The translations under genes and the position numbers were made by a program. Below, one piece after another: positions 1-11,560 of a stretch of DNA of 64,000 bases (position 1 is the first letter of the stretch; every line of letters begins with the position of its first letter). The notes under the pieces are model-generated. The model worked only from the letters and a program-made list of their open reading frames with translations. It was not told the origin of the DNA and did not search any database. This DNA is from Rotaria socialis (Eukaryota; Rotifera; Eurotatoria; Philodinida; Philodinidae), in contig CAJNYU010002160.1 in the NCBI GenBank assembly GCA_905331475.1, positions 1 to 64,000 of the forward strand. The letters run 5' to 3'.

Positions 1-102
1 ACGCTTCACATCTTTATCAATAGTAAATGTCGAATAAAGAGACAGAAATTTTCTTAGTTTCAACCAAAATATGGATGATAGTAGTCGTAACATTGAAAAA
101 TA

Positions 103-170
103 CAGATGGGGTACAAAATGCGTACCTCAGAGGTACAAAAGGCTCGAATGGGGTACGGCTGGCAACCCTG
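103..170. repeat. Short GGTAC-rich, hAT-MITE-like element
   Basis: This 68-bp block begins CAGATGGGGTAC and ends GGCAACCCTG, whose reverse complement starts CAGGGTTGCC, a start typical of hAT elements. Inside, GTAC occurs four times, each time with flanking G or C (GGTAC or GTACC). The two ends match each other poorly and I see no target-site duplication, so the call rests on motif density and the CAG...CTG ends. It could also be a chance GC-richer patch. Confidence 0.3.
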
Positions 171-447
171 GAATAGACTAAAACTAAAGTTGTATCTTTT
201 TCCTGTTAAATTCGAAGAGAAATGAACGTTTAAAATGAAAATTTAGATGTTTTGATGATAATATGTTGTTCAACTCCAGTTGTATTCTCACTACACTAAC
301 TACCAGAAAAGATAGTTTAATCGCATAAAAGTATAGATAGATCAGTACGAACATAGCTCGAAGCAGCGATAAGTAAAATCAGCTTTCAACATATAAAACT
401 ATATAATTAAGTTAAAAAGAATTAAAAGGTGTATACTAAATTCGAAA

Positions 448-741
448 CAGAAAAAGAAGAAGAATTCCAGAGAGCTGGAAAATTCTATGGAAAATACTTT
501 TTACGAATTGTCCGAGAAAATGATTCCGTTAGATGTTGGAATTCGGCATCCAACATTTCCAAATGAGAACGGTAAAGAACGAATTCCGAAAAGATGAAAA
601 ATTGTTTTTGAGAAAAAGACAATTTTCTCGAACAGTTGAACGCGTTCTCTACCATTCCTTTTTGAAACGGTTTCCACTTTTTAAAAAAATGTCTTTTTCT
701 AAAAAAACGTTTTCTCTGAAATTGGAACGCGTTCTACACTG
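448..741. repeat. GGAAT/ATTCC-rich inverted-repeat-like block
   Basis: The block runs from a CAG to a CTG. It contains many copies of GGAATTC, GAATTCC, GGAAAAT and ACGCGTTC in both orientations. The reverse complement of the right end (CAGTGTAGAACGCGTTCC) loosely resembles the left end. No target-site duplication is visible. An 89-codon open frame crosses it but is a by-product of the repeated motif. This may be an old motif-filled MITE; the family is not identified. Confidence 0.3.
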
Positions 742-2024
742 TTTTTTTTTCTATGATTATTTTTCACTGATATGCTATTCAATTCTATCTATTAATCAAT
801 AAATACTTTATTCATAGTAAAATAGCATATGTTGAACCGTTTTACGATGTAAGTTAACCTATCATTTTCTTTGAAAAATTCCGTTCATTTTTTTTCTGTC
901 TCTTGAGAGATGATAGAAATAAAATATGTCGACTACATAATGAAGACATATCTTATGATACTGTCTTTACTCAGGAAGTCATTTCAGACAAGTATGTCAA
1001 GTTTGTGGAAACTATGACAAGAAGAATCTACTCATGTTTTGTTACGTTCGTTTTTTTTTTTCATTAACTGTTATGAAGCTTCTCATTTTCTTTCTGAATT
1101 TATGATGATTGCATCAAAAATAAAAAATTCAGTATTACAGTCAATATAAACGTTACTCTGAGAGTATAGAGCAATCTCTCAGTTTCAACTGATACTTTTT
1201 TTTCAATTAAATTTCAAACTTTCGATCTAAATAAATTAATAATAACGTGAATAAAATATTCTTTATTTTTAATCTAAAACTGAATATCTAATTCGTATTT
1301 TTCATGTATTCTTTGCGGTAAATCTTTATTACTATGTCAAGAGAAGTATATTAAAAGAGCTAAGATATTTATTTTCATAGATAGCATGTTTTTATATTAT
1401 TCGTGTTTGATAGCTAATGTTCAAAACAAATTTACAATCTTATACGATTAGTTGACTTTCTTAGTGTCTGCTATTTCTTCTTTATTGCGGAGAAAATGTA
1501 GTATGTGAGTGAGAAACAGCAAGTAAATCTATTAATATTATATTCCATCAAGACACCATGTTTTTACTGTGTCGATGAAACATAGTTCATACAGAAAATT
1601 TATTTTAGACTATAGACAACTTGAATGAAGATCAAATTTTATAACATGATTTTCTAACAAAGAGAAAAGAAGTAGTAACGCCTAGTTCATACTCTATTTC
1701 GATAGAAATAAATCACAAATACTGTTTGATAAGTTCCATCATAGTTCAATTAGTTCTATTCCAATGTATTGCTTACATGTTTCAAGATTAATTTGTTTAA
1801 AAAAATCGATAGTTCAAGTAAAACTTTTTTCCACTGATTCATAAATATCCGCAATCATTTTTTTGTAGCTTTTATTTATAATTAATTACTGTTTCTTTTT
1901 TTTTTATATATGCAGCAATATAAAACTGATAAAATTTACTAATATCGAATTAATTTTTAGAAAAATCCAAACAAATATCACCGTTTTTCTTCTATAATAA
2001 CAGATCAAATCTAATCCATATAAT
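742..2024. other. Intergenic, no gene seen
   Basis: This is AT-rich sequence upstream of the small secreted-protein gene, with long T and A runs. No open frame with gene-like composition, RNA gene or repeat structure was recognised. Confidence 0.6.
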
Positions 2025-2561
2025 ATGAAAAACTTTCTGTTGACATTTATTCTATTATCAGCGATAATTTCAATTCATGGAACATTATTCGATTCCTTTC
2101 ATTGTAAAGCAGCCACTTGCCATGAATTTTATTATGTAAGTTACTGTTTTGTTTTAGTTCGAAAGTAAAAAAAATACGCAGTTTTACATAATTCTAGGGC
2201 TTAAAGAATTTCCCCAATCAAAAACACTATGTTAATGTATGTTATAATACTGTACGGTCTATTGAAAATATATCAAAGAGGTATGACAAATGTTTTGATG
2301 AAAGAACAGCAAAATTTAATCCACCATGTATTTGTAAGTGAAAATTGGAATAAGAACAGATCAGAAAGAAGATATTTATTTTTTCCATCGATAGATGCAT
2401 TAGCAACAACGATGAAAAGGTGTATAATTGGATTGAGCGGTGTACCAGAATATTATGCACGATACCATTGTGGTTATAGGCTTATGCAAAATTGTGCTAA
2501 AAATATTGGTCTTGAACGATTTCCATATAACATCGAATATCAACGACTTGATGATGCTTAA
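2025..2561 (+). CDS. Small secreted cysteine-rich protein, unknown function
   Basis: Three exons, 2025-2135, 2198-2333 and 2395-2561, join in frame through two GT-AG introns (62 and 61 nt) to give 137 residues. The first ~19 residues form a signal peptide (hydrophobic core LLTFILLSAIISI, likely cleavage after IHG). The mature part has eight cysteines, at about residues 27, 32, 52, 69, 81, 92, 108 and 116, an even number that suggests four disulphides. There is no membrane segment, glycine-rich or repeat region. The start is the first ATG in the open frame, and the hydrophobic leader begins three residues later. Skipping the second splice would end the protein early after PPCICK, so the third exon is inferred from the good splice sites and the extra cysteines. 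I do not recognise the family. Extracellular location is inferred from the signal peptide. Confidence 0.65.
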
Positions 2562-3723
2562 ATCTAAAGAAAATCAACAAGAACACTTCGTTTGTTCTTT
2601 GTCATAGTTTTGTTTCTTTTCCACATCCTAGTACCGTAGAACAGATCTACATTTGAAAAACAAAGAAGAAAAACAATAATTGAGTTTATTTTCCAAACAT
2701 TACTACAGTTGAACCATATAGAAACACATGTTTTCTATACAAATTAATAGAAAAAGGTTATGTATCGATAAAAGTTAACAAGTAGCCTTTTCTTCAATGT
2801 TTGCAAGTTAATATCACGTTGATGATATTCTATGAACGTTTTAAATTAATTATTGAATTTTCTTTCCATGATAAAAAGAAAAATCACGAATAATTTTAGT
2901 AAGAAATAAACTAAATAAAAGTTAGAAATCTATTAGTTTTGTTATCATTCATCATATCATATCCTCTCATGTACTTTTATCTTCTGTAATGAATTATTCA
3001 TATTTTACAAATGAAACATACTGAAAAACAAAACGAGAACAGTGTGACAATGTCTTTAGATATGGATCATATTTGAAATAAAATGTTCAATACATTCCTT
3101 CTGGAAAACTGAAAACCTTAGCTGTACAAGAAAACATTCAGCACTTGACCAACTCTGTTTAATTCCTTATCTGACACATGCGTAGGTGATTACTAGGATA
3201 GTTTTAACTTCTAGTTGATGTTTGGTCATTTTCAGATTTACGGAAAAAATGCATTTAGCAAACTTCTCCGGTAGTATATCATTATTCGAAAATAAATCGA
3301 TAATTGAAAGTTTCAACTTGAAATTTTACACATGTATATTCTTTCATTCGTTTTGAATATTCGATTGTTCATATGTTAATTTCTCAAATTACAGTTTAGC
3401 ATACAATTATACTGACTCATCTATATTTCAGTAACTAGAAAAGTAAATCTAATAAAATTCTCTTCATAAAAGTGTCTAATAGAGAAGTTGATGTGAACGA
3501 TACTTTGATTGAAATCTGCATAATATTATTTATTTTTAGAAATTGAAATATTGCTGAATGAATCCACAAAAAATTCATAATATCAGGAAAAACTAAAAAT
3601 GAGTTAGAATCCTATGGAAATTGCACTACTTAGATGATATCAGAAGTATAGGAAAAACATACGAACAAGTGAAGTGTGTCACCTGAGAGCTCTCTCCTTG
3701 TTAAGACATCNNTATTTAATCAT
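2562..3723. other. Intergenic, no gene seen
   Basis: AT-rich non-coding sequence between the secreted-protein gene and the fold-back element. Two undetermined bases lie at 3711-3712, about a dozen bases before the palindrome begins. Confidence 0.6.
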
Positions 3724-4358
3724 TAGGCCAAAGCCCTAGAAGTAAGAATTTCGCTTTATTTAAAATCACTGAACACTTAGCTTGAAAATCTGCTATGTAC
3801 CTTTCTCGGTTCATGTTTTATCGTTGAGCAAATTGAAGTTTTCTATTAATAGACGCTGTTGAAAATCTATACATCAATAAATGTGTTAAAACTGCTATCA
3901 TTTATCGGTGCTTTTATGATCACAGGCTGTTTCGATAACAAAATGATATACATATTTAGAATCAGCGTATGAAACTACGTATAATCGAGTAGTTTTNTCT
4001 TCAAAAAACGACCCTGAGGCCCCCCTCAAGGCTTTTTCTCGAAAATTTTGCCTGTGCCCCTCCCCAGAGTCGTTTTTTGAAGAAATTAATTTTTTCAAAA
4101 AAATACATGAATCCACGTAGTTTTATACGCTGTTTCTAAATAAGTAAATCATTTTGTTATCAGGATAACTGGTGACGATAGAAGCAGCCATAAATAATAG
4201 CAATTTTAACGATTTATATGAATTTTCGACAACACCGAGATAAGTCTAATTAGCTCAACAATAAAATACAATCCGAGAAAAGTAAATAGCAAATTTTCAA
4301 GCTAAGTGTTCAGAGATTCTAAACAAAACAAAATTCTTCTTTTTAGATTTCGGACTTA
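3724..4358. repeat. Fold-back element: ~300-bp arms, near-palindromic
   Basis: The left half (about 3724-4020) and the right half (about 4065-4358) are inverted copies of each other over nearly their whole length. Matching landmarks include CTGAACACTTAGCTTGAAAA in the left arm against the complement of TTTTCAAGCTAAGTGTTCAG in the right, GATAACAAAATGAT, CAGCGTAT followed by AAACTACGT, and CTTCAAAAAACGAC at the inner edge. The arms differ by perhaps 15-25%, so this is an old biological inverted repeat and not an assembly fold. The unpaired centre is about 45 nt and richer in C. One undetermined base is at 3997. A 72-codon frame on the minus strand is only a by-product. No clear target-site duplication was found, so the family is unassigned (fold-back or long-TIR MITE). 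Confidence 0.75.
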
Positions 4359-6491
4359 TCGATTAGATAGACATACCAGAAATTCTTCCAAAAAACTCTT
4401 CAAATTGTTGCTACGCTGTAGGTGGTTTTTACCTGAAATAACTTCGTAATCAAATAAATGATATTTTTGTGATCAACTTTTCGTGCTGATCAAGAATCGG
4501 AAATCATATTTTCGATTTAAACAATCATACAGAATATACTCAACTGATCTTGAATCTGATTGAACACAGAAAACTATCCAATGTCAATATTTGTGGTATC
4601 GAGTAGCTATTTTCGCCCAACTCTTATCTAAATAAGCAATACCATAGAAGATGCAGAATTCCAAGGGCTTTCAGAAAATATATGAACTATTTTGGGATGG
4701 CATGATTCGACGTGGCTATAGTCGAAATACTGAAAAGTCCACATTTTAACCAAACGTAATTTTGTCTGTATATTAGAATTATCTATTGATATATGGCGCT
4801 GGATAAATAAGCCAATCACTACATTTTGTAGAAAAAAGATTTCTCTATCTTTTGAGATGTTCCAGAAGTCAAACAAATGAGCAGAAGCTGAGGAAAATAT
4901 AAAATACTAAGGATACCCTAAAAACTTCACTTTGTTACCAAATCTAAATGGCGTATAACTTGCAAACGCTGGTATTTTTCTCCGACACATCGGAAAGATC
5001 TAATATTTTGGATTCACTTATGGTTTAACTAGACCTTCGATTTTAGATAGTTAAACCGAAAGTCAAAATTTTACCGGCGGCCGACTCCTAGTAAAGTTGC
5101 TAAGTGGGTTCCACGGACCCTCTCTTAAATACTACAGAATCATTTTAATCTTTTTAATAATCTCACATCGAACAGATTCATTTATCTTGGTGTGCTACTA
5201 GATTTAAATGTTAGTTATGGACACTTACTTTTGAGGCAATGCCTTCTAATTTAACTCTCAGAAATCATTGCACACGCTCAAATTATCCACGGTCTATTAT
5301 ATACAATGATGGAGTGATCCTCGAGTCCTTGTTTAGATAATCCTTCAATGAAATACGAATTATATGATCGGTTTTTCTCGATGAGAAATTGAGAAATCAA
5401 ATAGTAGGCATGTAGTTTCATAAAATTATGCTTCTTGAACATATTTTTCAAGACAATAAAGCTTAAATGTAAAAAGTCCATATGCTTGACTGCATTCTTT
5501 CTGAAACCAAACCGTCTGTTTCTTCGTATTACCTGTACTGATAGAGTTTCATTATACTGGAAATATTCTTCTGTAAATAATCAATAACGCCATGTGCTCA
5601 ACCGTATTGGTGTGCATCATATGACATGATCTACAAACCGTGTCAAACACATAGACCTTTTTTTTTGAAGCATCTGATAAATTTTCTTATATATTTAATA
5701 TAAAACTCTTATCCACTATAGCAGAAGTTGTCAATCAGATAAAATCTAGGTAAACATAATCATTGTTAGTGAAATGCGAAAACCCGTGCACTAGAGAGAA
5801 TTTTATAACTGTCCAGGTTCTGGAGGTACGCTAAATCTAATGCCTGGATTTGACTGCCATTGACTGCAGTTGTGTTTGGATTTTATAAAAATCTGGATTT
5901 ATACCCTCATTATTCACCAAATCGTGTCAAATCCATACCAGTGGCTGAAGTTATATTCGGTGCATCCATTCCAGGTTCGAGAAATTAGCGACATAATTGA
6001 TCTGAATTGGCTGGCATCGATGCTATTATTTTGTCATACTTCACAAGTGTTTTAAATGATGAAAACAATAGGAAAAACAATGCTTATTCGATAGACAATA
6101 AAGATAATTAGAGAAGCGGACTGATAGTGAACCATAAAAATATACATATTTGATAAATCAAGAGAAAACGATGAATTTTGCAAAAGAACACTCACGAGTC
6201 AGTATTCAACGATCATACTTTCATAATTAACGCTTCATTTCTTTTCGATTAATATTTAATCTCATCATCAATCTGTAGTTCAATCCATTGTTAGTAACAT
6301 ATTTCGATTGTTCTGAAAATATCTTCTGAATATATTTCCCGTTTTTATTTTTTTTTTATAAAACTCATTTTGACTTCTTTATATTTATTCCTAATACATA
6401 ATAACGTGTACTTAATCTAACTTTTTTGAAGTTGATAAAAAAAAACCAACATGCTAACGAAAGTAATACAAAAGTGAAAACGAGACAAAAA
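4359..6491. other. Intergenic, no gene seen
   Basis: Non-coding AT-rich sequence. A short inverted pair, GGTTTAACTA at about 5020 and TAGTTAAACC at about 5049, can form a hairpin. TGGATTT-like motifs recur near 5840-5930. Neither is enough to name an element. Confidence 0.5.
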
Positions 6492-7298
6492 TCATTGTTG
6501 TTTCTTGGTATTCGTTTTTATTTTATTCGCTTCTTTTGTGTAAAGTTCGGCAAGACCAAACTCATCAATTAAGTAATCAGCTGTTAATAAACGTTGTGAA
6601 TCTAAGACTCGTCCTTTAATATCAATTTGTGGTCGTCGTTTCACTTCTTTTCCATCTTGAAATAAAACAACAGATGGTAATTGCTTGGAAAATGTTGATG
6701 TATCTATTTTAAATTTCGTTGCTTCAGTTGGATATCGATTAACATCAAATTTAACAAATTTAAATGTTTTTAAATCGCCAAAACGTGTTGATAAATCAAC
6801 AAAAACGCTTGAAAAATTTTGACATGGAGGAGACCATGGAGCATAAAAACAAACAAGCCACATTAAGCGAGGATCAGCACGAATTTCATTATCTAAATTA
6901 TTTGCACGATAATGAAATATATTTGTTTTTCCCGATGGTTCAGGTGGAGGGAAAAAAAGAAAATGAAGTAGGCATACAATGATATAGAATATCAATAAAA
7001 CATAGGAATCTTCACGATAGAATAAAAGGCAATTAGCCATTTTTGAGTATTTACAAACATTATCAATGTAATGTAACCATGTTAATGCTTTTCGTCCACG
7101 GATTGTTATTATTGTTGCTAAAAGTAATAGAACTTGAGTATCTTGTGTTGTTATTGCATCGTTCAAGAAAATATATGCACTTAAAGATCCAGGAAGCAAT
7201 TGTTTCAGTAGAAGATAACTAACAGATAAGATTATATTGATTGAATAATGAGGATGAATAAGAATACGAAGATTAGATAATGATATTGGTGCAGGCAT
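6492..7298 (-). CDS. TMX2: Thioredoxin-related transmembrane protein 2 (TMX2-like)
   Basis: A single exon gives 268 residues, close to the 296 of human TMX2. TMX2 is an ER membrane protein of the protein disulphide isomerase group, linked to mitochondria-ER contacts and redox or calcium control. The N-terminal half holds several hydrophobic segments (roughly residues 20-35, 47-65, 98-116). A thioredoxin fold follows from about residue 130 with the signature FYAPWSPPC. Only the second cysteine of the CxxC pair is present, as in vertebrate TMX2 (SNDC), so full oxidoreductase activity is unlikely. The last four residues are KKQQ, which fits a KKxx ER-retrieval signal. The start is an ATG that opens directly on the conserved N-terminus. 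The lack of introns is unusual compared with its neighbours, but no sign of retroposition such as a poly(A) tail or direct repeats was seen. Confidence 0.9.
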   Translation of the reverse strand: MPAPISLSNLRILIHPHYSINIILSVSYLLLKQLLPGSLSAYIFLNDAITTQDTQVLLLLATIITIRGRKALTWLHYIDNVCKYSKMANCLLFYREDSYVLLIFYIIVCLLHFLFFPPPEPSGKTNIFHYRANNLDNEIRADPRLMWLVCFYAPWSPPCQNFSSVFVDLSTRFGDLKTFKFVKFDVNRYPTEATKFKIDTSTFSKQLPSVVLFQDGKEVKRRPQIDIKGRVLDSQRLLTADYLIDEFGLAELYTKEANKIKTNTKKQQ

Positions 7299-9771
7299 CT
7301 GAAATGGTTCAAATATTTTTTATGCGAATATACAATTTGAATGAATAAATGTTTTGTTTAGTAATTTATTAGAATTTTAGCAATTCAGTAAAAAATAATT
7401 AAGATTTTTACTATTTCTCAGAAAATTTCTTTGTGTTTTACATGAATCCAAACAATTGATCTAAACAAAAAGATAATTATATGCGATACTTTTGCAAAGC
7501 AAAAAAACAGAGAAGAATTCAAACAAGATAAGTTTAACAATTATTTTCATTATTATAGTTGTATTTCTTCATAAAAGTCAGAAGATATCAATTTTGTTTG
7601 AAAACTAAATTGTACTTATCAAAGATTTTATCTTCGAACTTAAAATTAGATTAGGTCTCTACTATTCATTTATGGTCTGGAACGACATAAAGCGTTTAGA
7701 TTAGTTAAGATAAAATGTCACAATTTTGCAAGAATAGTTTCCATTCACAAAACTATTCTGTTCTATTGATTGAAAAAAATTTCGTCTGATTTATGATTGT
7801 ATTCATTCGTAAGTAAAACCTGCTTGCCGTGTTGAATGCCTAGATTTTAAAAAGCGACTTATTTTTCTCGAATATCAATACATTATTGCATTACAATTGT
7901 ATTTTAATTTAATCGTTTCATTTCGGAAAGCAATACGATACAGTTAACATGATGAATAAACTCATTTCTGTTACACCATTTTGTTTTGTTCACGACGAGC
8001 TATAATATTTATATGTTTAAATAGCCAATTAAGTATTTATTTACCTTGGCATTCATCAGACGCAATATTTGAATACTATTTTCTTCGAAATTCTAGTCTA
8101 AGGTGAATACCATTTGTCTCCAACAATAATGGAAGCCAAATATCAGCACGGTACATCAATATTGTGAAAATTTTCCATTAAAATTCAACTATGAGATTCA
8201 TTAACAATGTTCCATTGATTTAAATCATCTTTTAATTAGTGGAACTTCTTATTTTATCACTTATTCTATAAAATTTTGCACTTAATTGACGTTCAAGTAT
8301 ATTTCTATACTGTCTGTCTTCGACAATCATAATCAAACCTAGAAATTCTAGAGAGAAAAAAACAAATGATGCGCAATATCAATATAAATATTGGCATAGA
8401 ACATCAAGCAATCATTTACGTAAATGAAACAAGTAAAAAAAAATTGCCATTATTGTATGACCATTTTAACCAATCATCTTACAGAATAGTACAAGCAAGA
8501 GAGGGCTTTTATACTGTAATAAAACATGTTGTATGATAGATGAGTTTTTTTCAAGGTTAAATAAAAACAAAATTCAGTTCGGATACACATAGTAGAATTG
8601 GTGATAAAACAAAAAGTTTAGACTGATTAAAATATCCTAAATAACTGTATTGTACGGTATTAACATTTGAATAATAGATTCCATATAAATAAAAAGTGAT
8701 AGTACTAATTAATTGAATTCTTGGTTTTATTCTGTTATTTTTTACTTGGATATCAGTGTATTTTATGTTTGTTTCCGTTTCAATTCATTCTCATATACAT
8801 ATGTTAAATTGATTTTAAAGCGAGAATCATTGAAAATCATAATTCACAACAAGCAAATACAAAACAAGATAAATCATGTGGATATGAGATTGAAAACAAC
8901 TGGTCTCTATTTTGTCTATTCAAAAACTTGAGTTGAATTTCATTATTGCGTAAACAGCTATCTACCATTTTCGAATCAATATGGAATAGATAATTAGTAA
9001 AAGCTTGAAACACTACCACAAGAAATTCACCGTCAAAAATGTTTGTTCATTTTTTTCCCGATGGAACCATAATACAATCGAATTAAACAACAAAAAGTAA
9101 TTATACTTTAAATATTATCTCTAAACTAGTAAGAATTTACAGATCAACATAAATTAGTTCAATGCTCTTTTCTTTTTTTCTACAAGAAACTTATTCAGAT
9201 AAGCTAAATTTCAATTGAAACTACATGCGAACACTTTTATTTGTTGTAATCAACTGAACTTCAATTAAAGTGAAGCATAACATAATATAAGTTTAATTAT
9301 CTAACATCAATTGCTCTGTTAATCTCATATCGGCAAAAGTTGTAAGAATTTGTTTTATTGTAACATGGATATCTATAGCAAACGCTGTCAAAGTCTATTC
9401 ATTTCGAATTCTTCCTCTGCTATGCATTAAAGATTCAAGTCATCGTTTTTCATTTAATATCATTTTTTTTTCTATAACATAAATTCTATTTGTCGAAACT
9501 ATTCAGATGAAGTACAAAGTTCATGATTCGATAGAACTCATCATATTAATATAATATAAATCATAAAACGGTGCCCAAGTATTATTACAGCGATGATTTA
9601 ATAGAAAGAAAATATGAATAATAAATGCCTTCTCTTTCTTCTTGATTTAGATCGTGTTTTTTTTTCTTTTACAAGATATTACTCCATCACTTCTACAATC
9701 ACACACTCAGATCAAGAAAAAATAATCCAATAATGTTTAATTGAAGAAAAAGATATTGAAAAATCAGTTAA
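7299..9771. other. Intergenic, no gene seen
   Basis: About 2.5 kb of AT-rich DNA separating TMX2 from the DNAJA gene. No coding exon, tRNA-like box or inverted repeat was recognised. Confidence 0.6.
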
Positions 9772-11220
9772 TTAATGTGTTGCACAATTGACCTGTGTTG
9801 GTCCACCCTGATGACCTGACTCATCGTCGTACATTTCATGTCTATGTGCACGTTGCGATTGACGTGGATCATATTCAACTAAAACACATTCTTCAGCATT
9901 CATTGGCACATGAACTTTTGTACGTTCTGGTAAAACGGCTTCTAATTTTGCCAGGTTTTCTTGTTTTAATTCATTTTTATCTGGAAATTTGACATCAAAA
10001 TGTAAAACAAGACGACCTTTTTCTAATGGATTTCGATAAACAGGCATTCCTTCATTTAAAATACATTTTATATCTCCTGGTTTTATAATTTCACCTGAAA
10101 TAGATAAATAAAAATAATTATTTTCATTTCAAATTGTTTTCTTTTCTAGCTAACCTGGTAGTGTAGTAACAACTAATTGTCGATTATCAAGTGTTTTAAT
10201 AACTTTATGAAAACCACATAATGCTTCAGTTAATGTTATTTGCATTTTTATATGTAAATCAGTTTTATCTCGTTTGAATGTCGCATTTTCTTTTTCATCC
10301 AAAACAACAATAATATCACCTGGTTGAAGACCTGGCTCTTGATCACCTTCACCGCTAAACGTAATTTTCTTGCCATCTTCCATACCTTTTTTCGGGGAAA
10401 AAAAGAAAAACATTTTTCTAAAAAAAACTGAATAATTCATGTAATTTTTTATTACCTTTATCAATATGAACTTCGATAATTTTTCTTTCTCGAACAATTT
10501 TTTTGCCATCACACGATTTACATTTATCTTTCGCATTTATTTTTTCACCTTGACCATCACAATCTGAACAATGTGATCGAATTTGTTGAATCATGCCCGG
10601 TGCTATTTGATTAATACGAACAACAAAGCCAGAACCATTACATGTTGTACATTTCGATACGGCACCTTTTTTTCCACCACGACCTAAACAAAAGAAAACA
10701 TTTCAACAAACGAATGGTCTTCATTTCTTTTCATACCTTCACATTTGTCACAAACAACATTCTTTTGTAATGCTAATTTTCTTACAGCTCCATTATAAAG
10801 TTCTTCTAATGAAACCGCTAATTGATGAACGAGATTTTTTCCACGATGTTCTTGTCGAGTTCCAAATGGACTTCCGCCGCCACCAAAAAACATATTGAAA
10901 ATATCGAATGGATCTGAACCATGAAATCCACCAGAACCAGCTCCTTCTTTCATACCTTGCTCACCAACTTGATCATATAATGAACGTTTCTTTTCATCAG
11001 ATAAAACTTCATCTAAACAAAAATTCTTCATATATTTCTTTTTCTTCGTAGCTAAAAACTTACAGGCTTGTGATAACTGTTTGAATTGTTCTGGATCATT
11101 ATCTGGATTTTTATCTGGATGTAATTTCAAGGCTAGTTTACGATAGGCTTTTTTGATTTCATCAACTGTTGCAGTTGGTGGTACACCGAGAATATCATAA
11201 TATTTCGTATCTTTAACCAT
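9772..11220 (-). CDS. Type I HSP40 co-chaperone, DNAJA1/DNAJA2-like
   Basis: Five exons (11064-11220, 10737-11012, 10456-10683, 10155-10385, 9772-10094) join in phase through introns of 51-70 nt and encode 404 residues (human DNAJA1 397, DNAJA2 412). The J domain occupies residues 1-70 and keeps the HPD motif (KLHPDKNPD) that stimulates Hsp70 ATPase. A Gly/Phe-rich stretch follows (GGGGSPFG). Next come four zinc-binding repeats, [24 protein letters not shown] and CKSCDG, then the substrate-binding and dimerisation domains. The protein ends in CATH, a plausible CaaX prenylation box like the CQTS or CAHQ ends of DNAJA1/2, implying partial membrane attachment. It should act in the cytosol as a J-protein partner of Hsp70. 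Which of A1, A2 or A4 it matches best cannot be told by eye. Confidence 0.95.
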
Positions 11221-11560
11221 GTTGATTAAAACTGAATGAACAAGACAGACGAATTAGTGAAAAAACAACGATCAAATGATCTAAAAAGAAAACAGCAAAT
11301 AATATTGTATTGACGATGAAGAAGAAAGAATGAAAGGAAGAAAGGAAAAATCCAAAGATGTAATAATGACTCAGACCAATAGTTTTGCAAGATTTTAGAG
11401 AACAATAAGAGAACGAAATGGCTACACGAAATAAAATTTGTGTTTCTTGAGAGAAACAAATGAAGTAAACATCTGATAACACACAAATTGCAAAATAAAA
11501 GAGAAAAGAGAAAAAATACTGTTTTCATGAGCCTTCATAGATGAAAAACAATAATTATTT
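11221..11560. other. Spacer between DNAJA and TFR-like genes
   Basis: A 340-bp gap between two co-oriented minus-strand genes. It must contain the 3' end of the TFR-like gene and the 5' region of DNAJA. Overlapping Phe/Leu-rich open frames here are compositional artefacts of purine-rich plus-strand DNA. Confidence 0.6.

Noticed and set aside
3898-4116. 72-codon minus-strand frame.
   Set aside because: It lies across the centre of the fold-back palindrome and spans an undetermined base; its sequence is a by-product of the inverted repeat.
11213-11528. Overlapping Phe/Leu-rich minus-strand frames that look like membrane proteins.
   Set aside because: They are the complement of purine-rich spacer DNA between two genes, with no homology or splice context.
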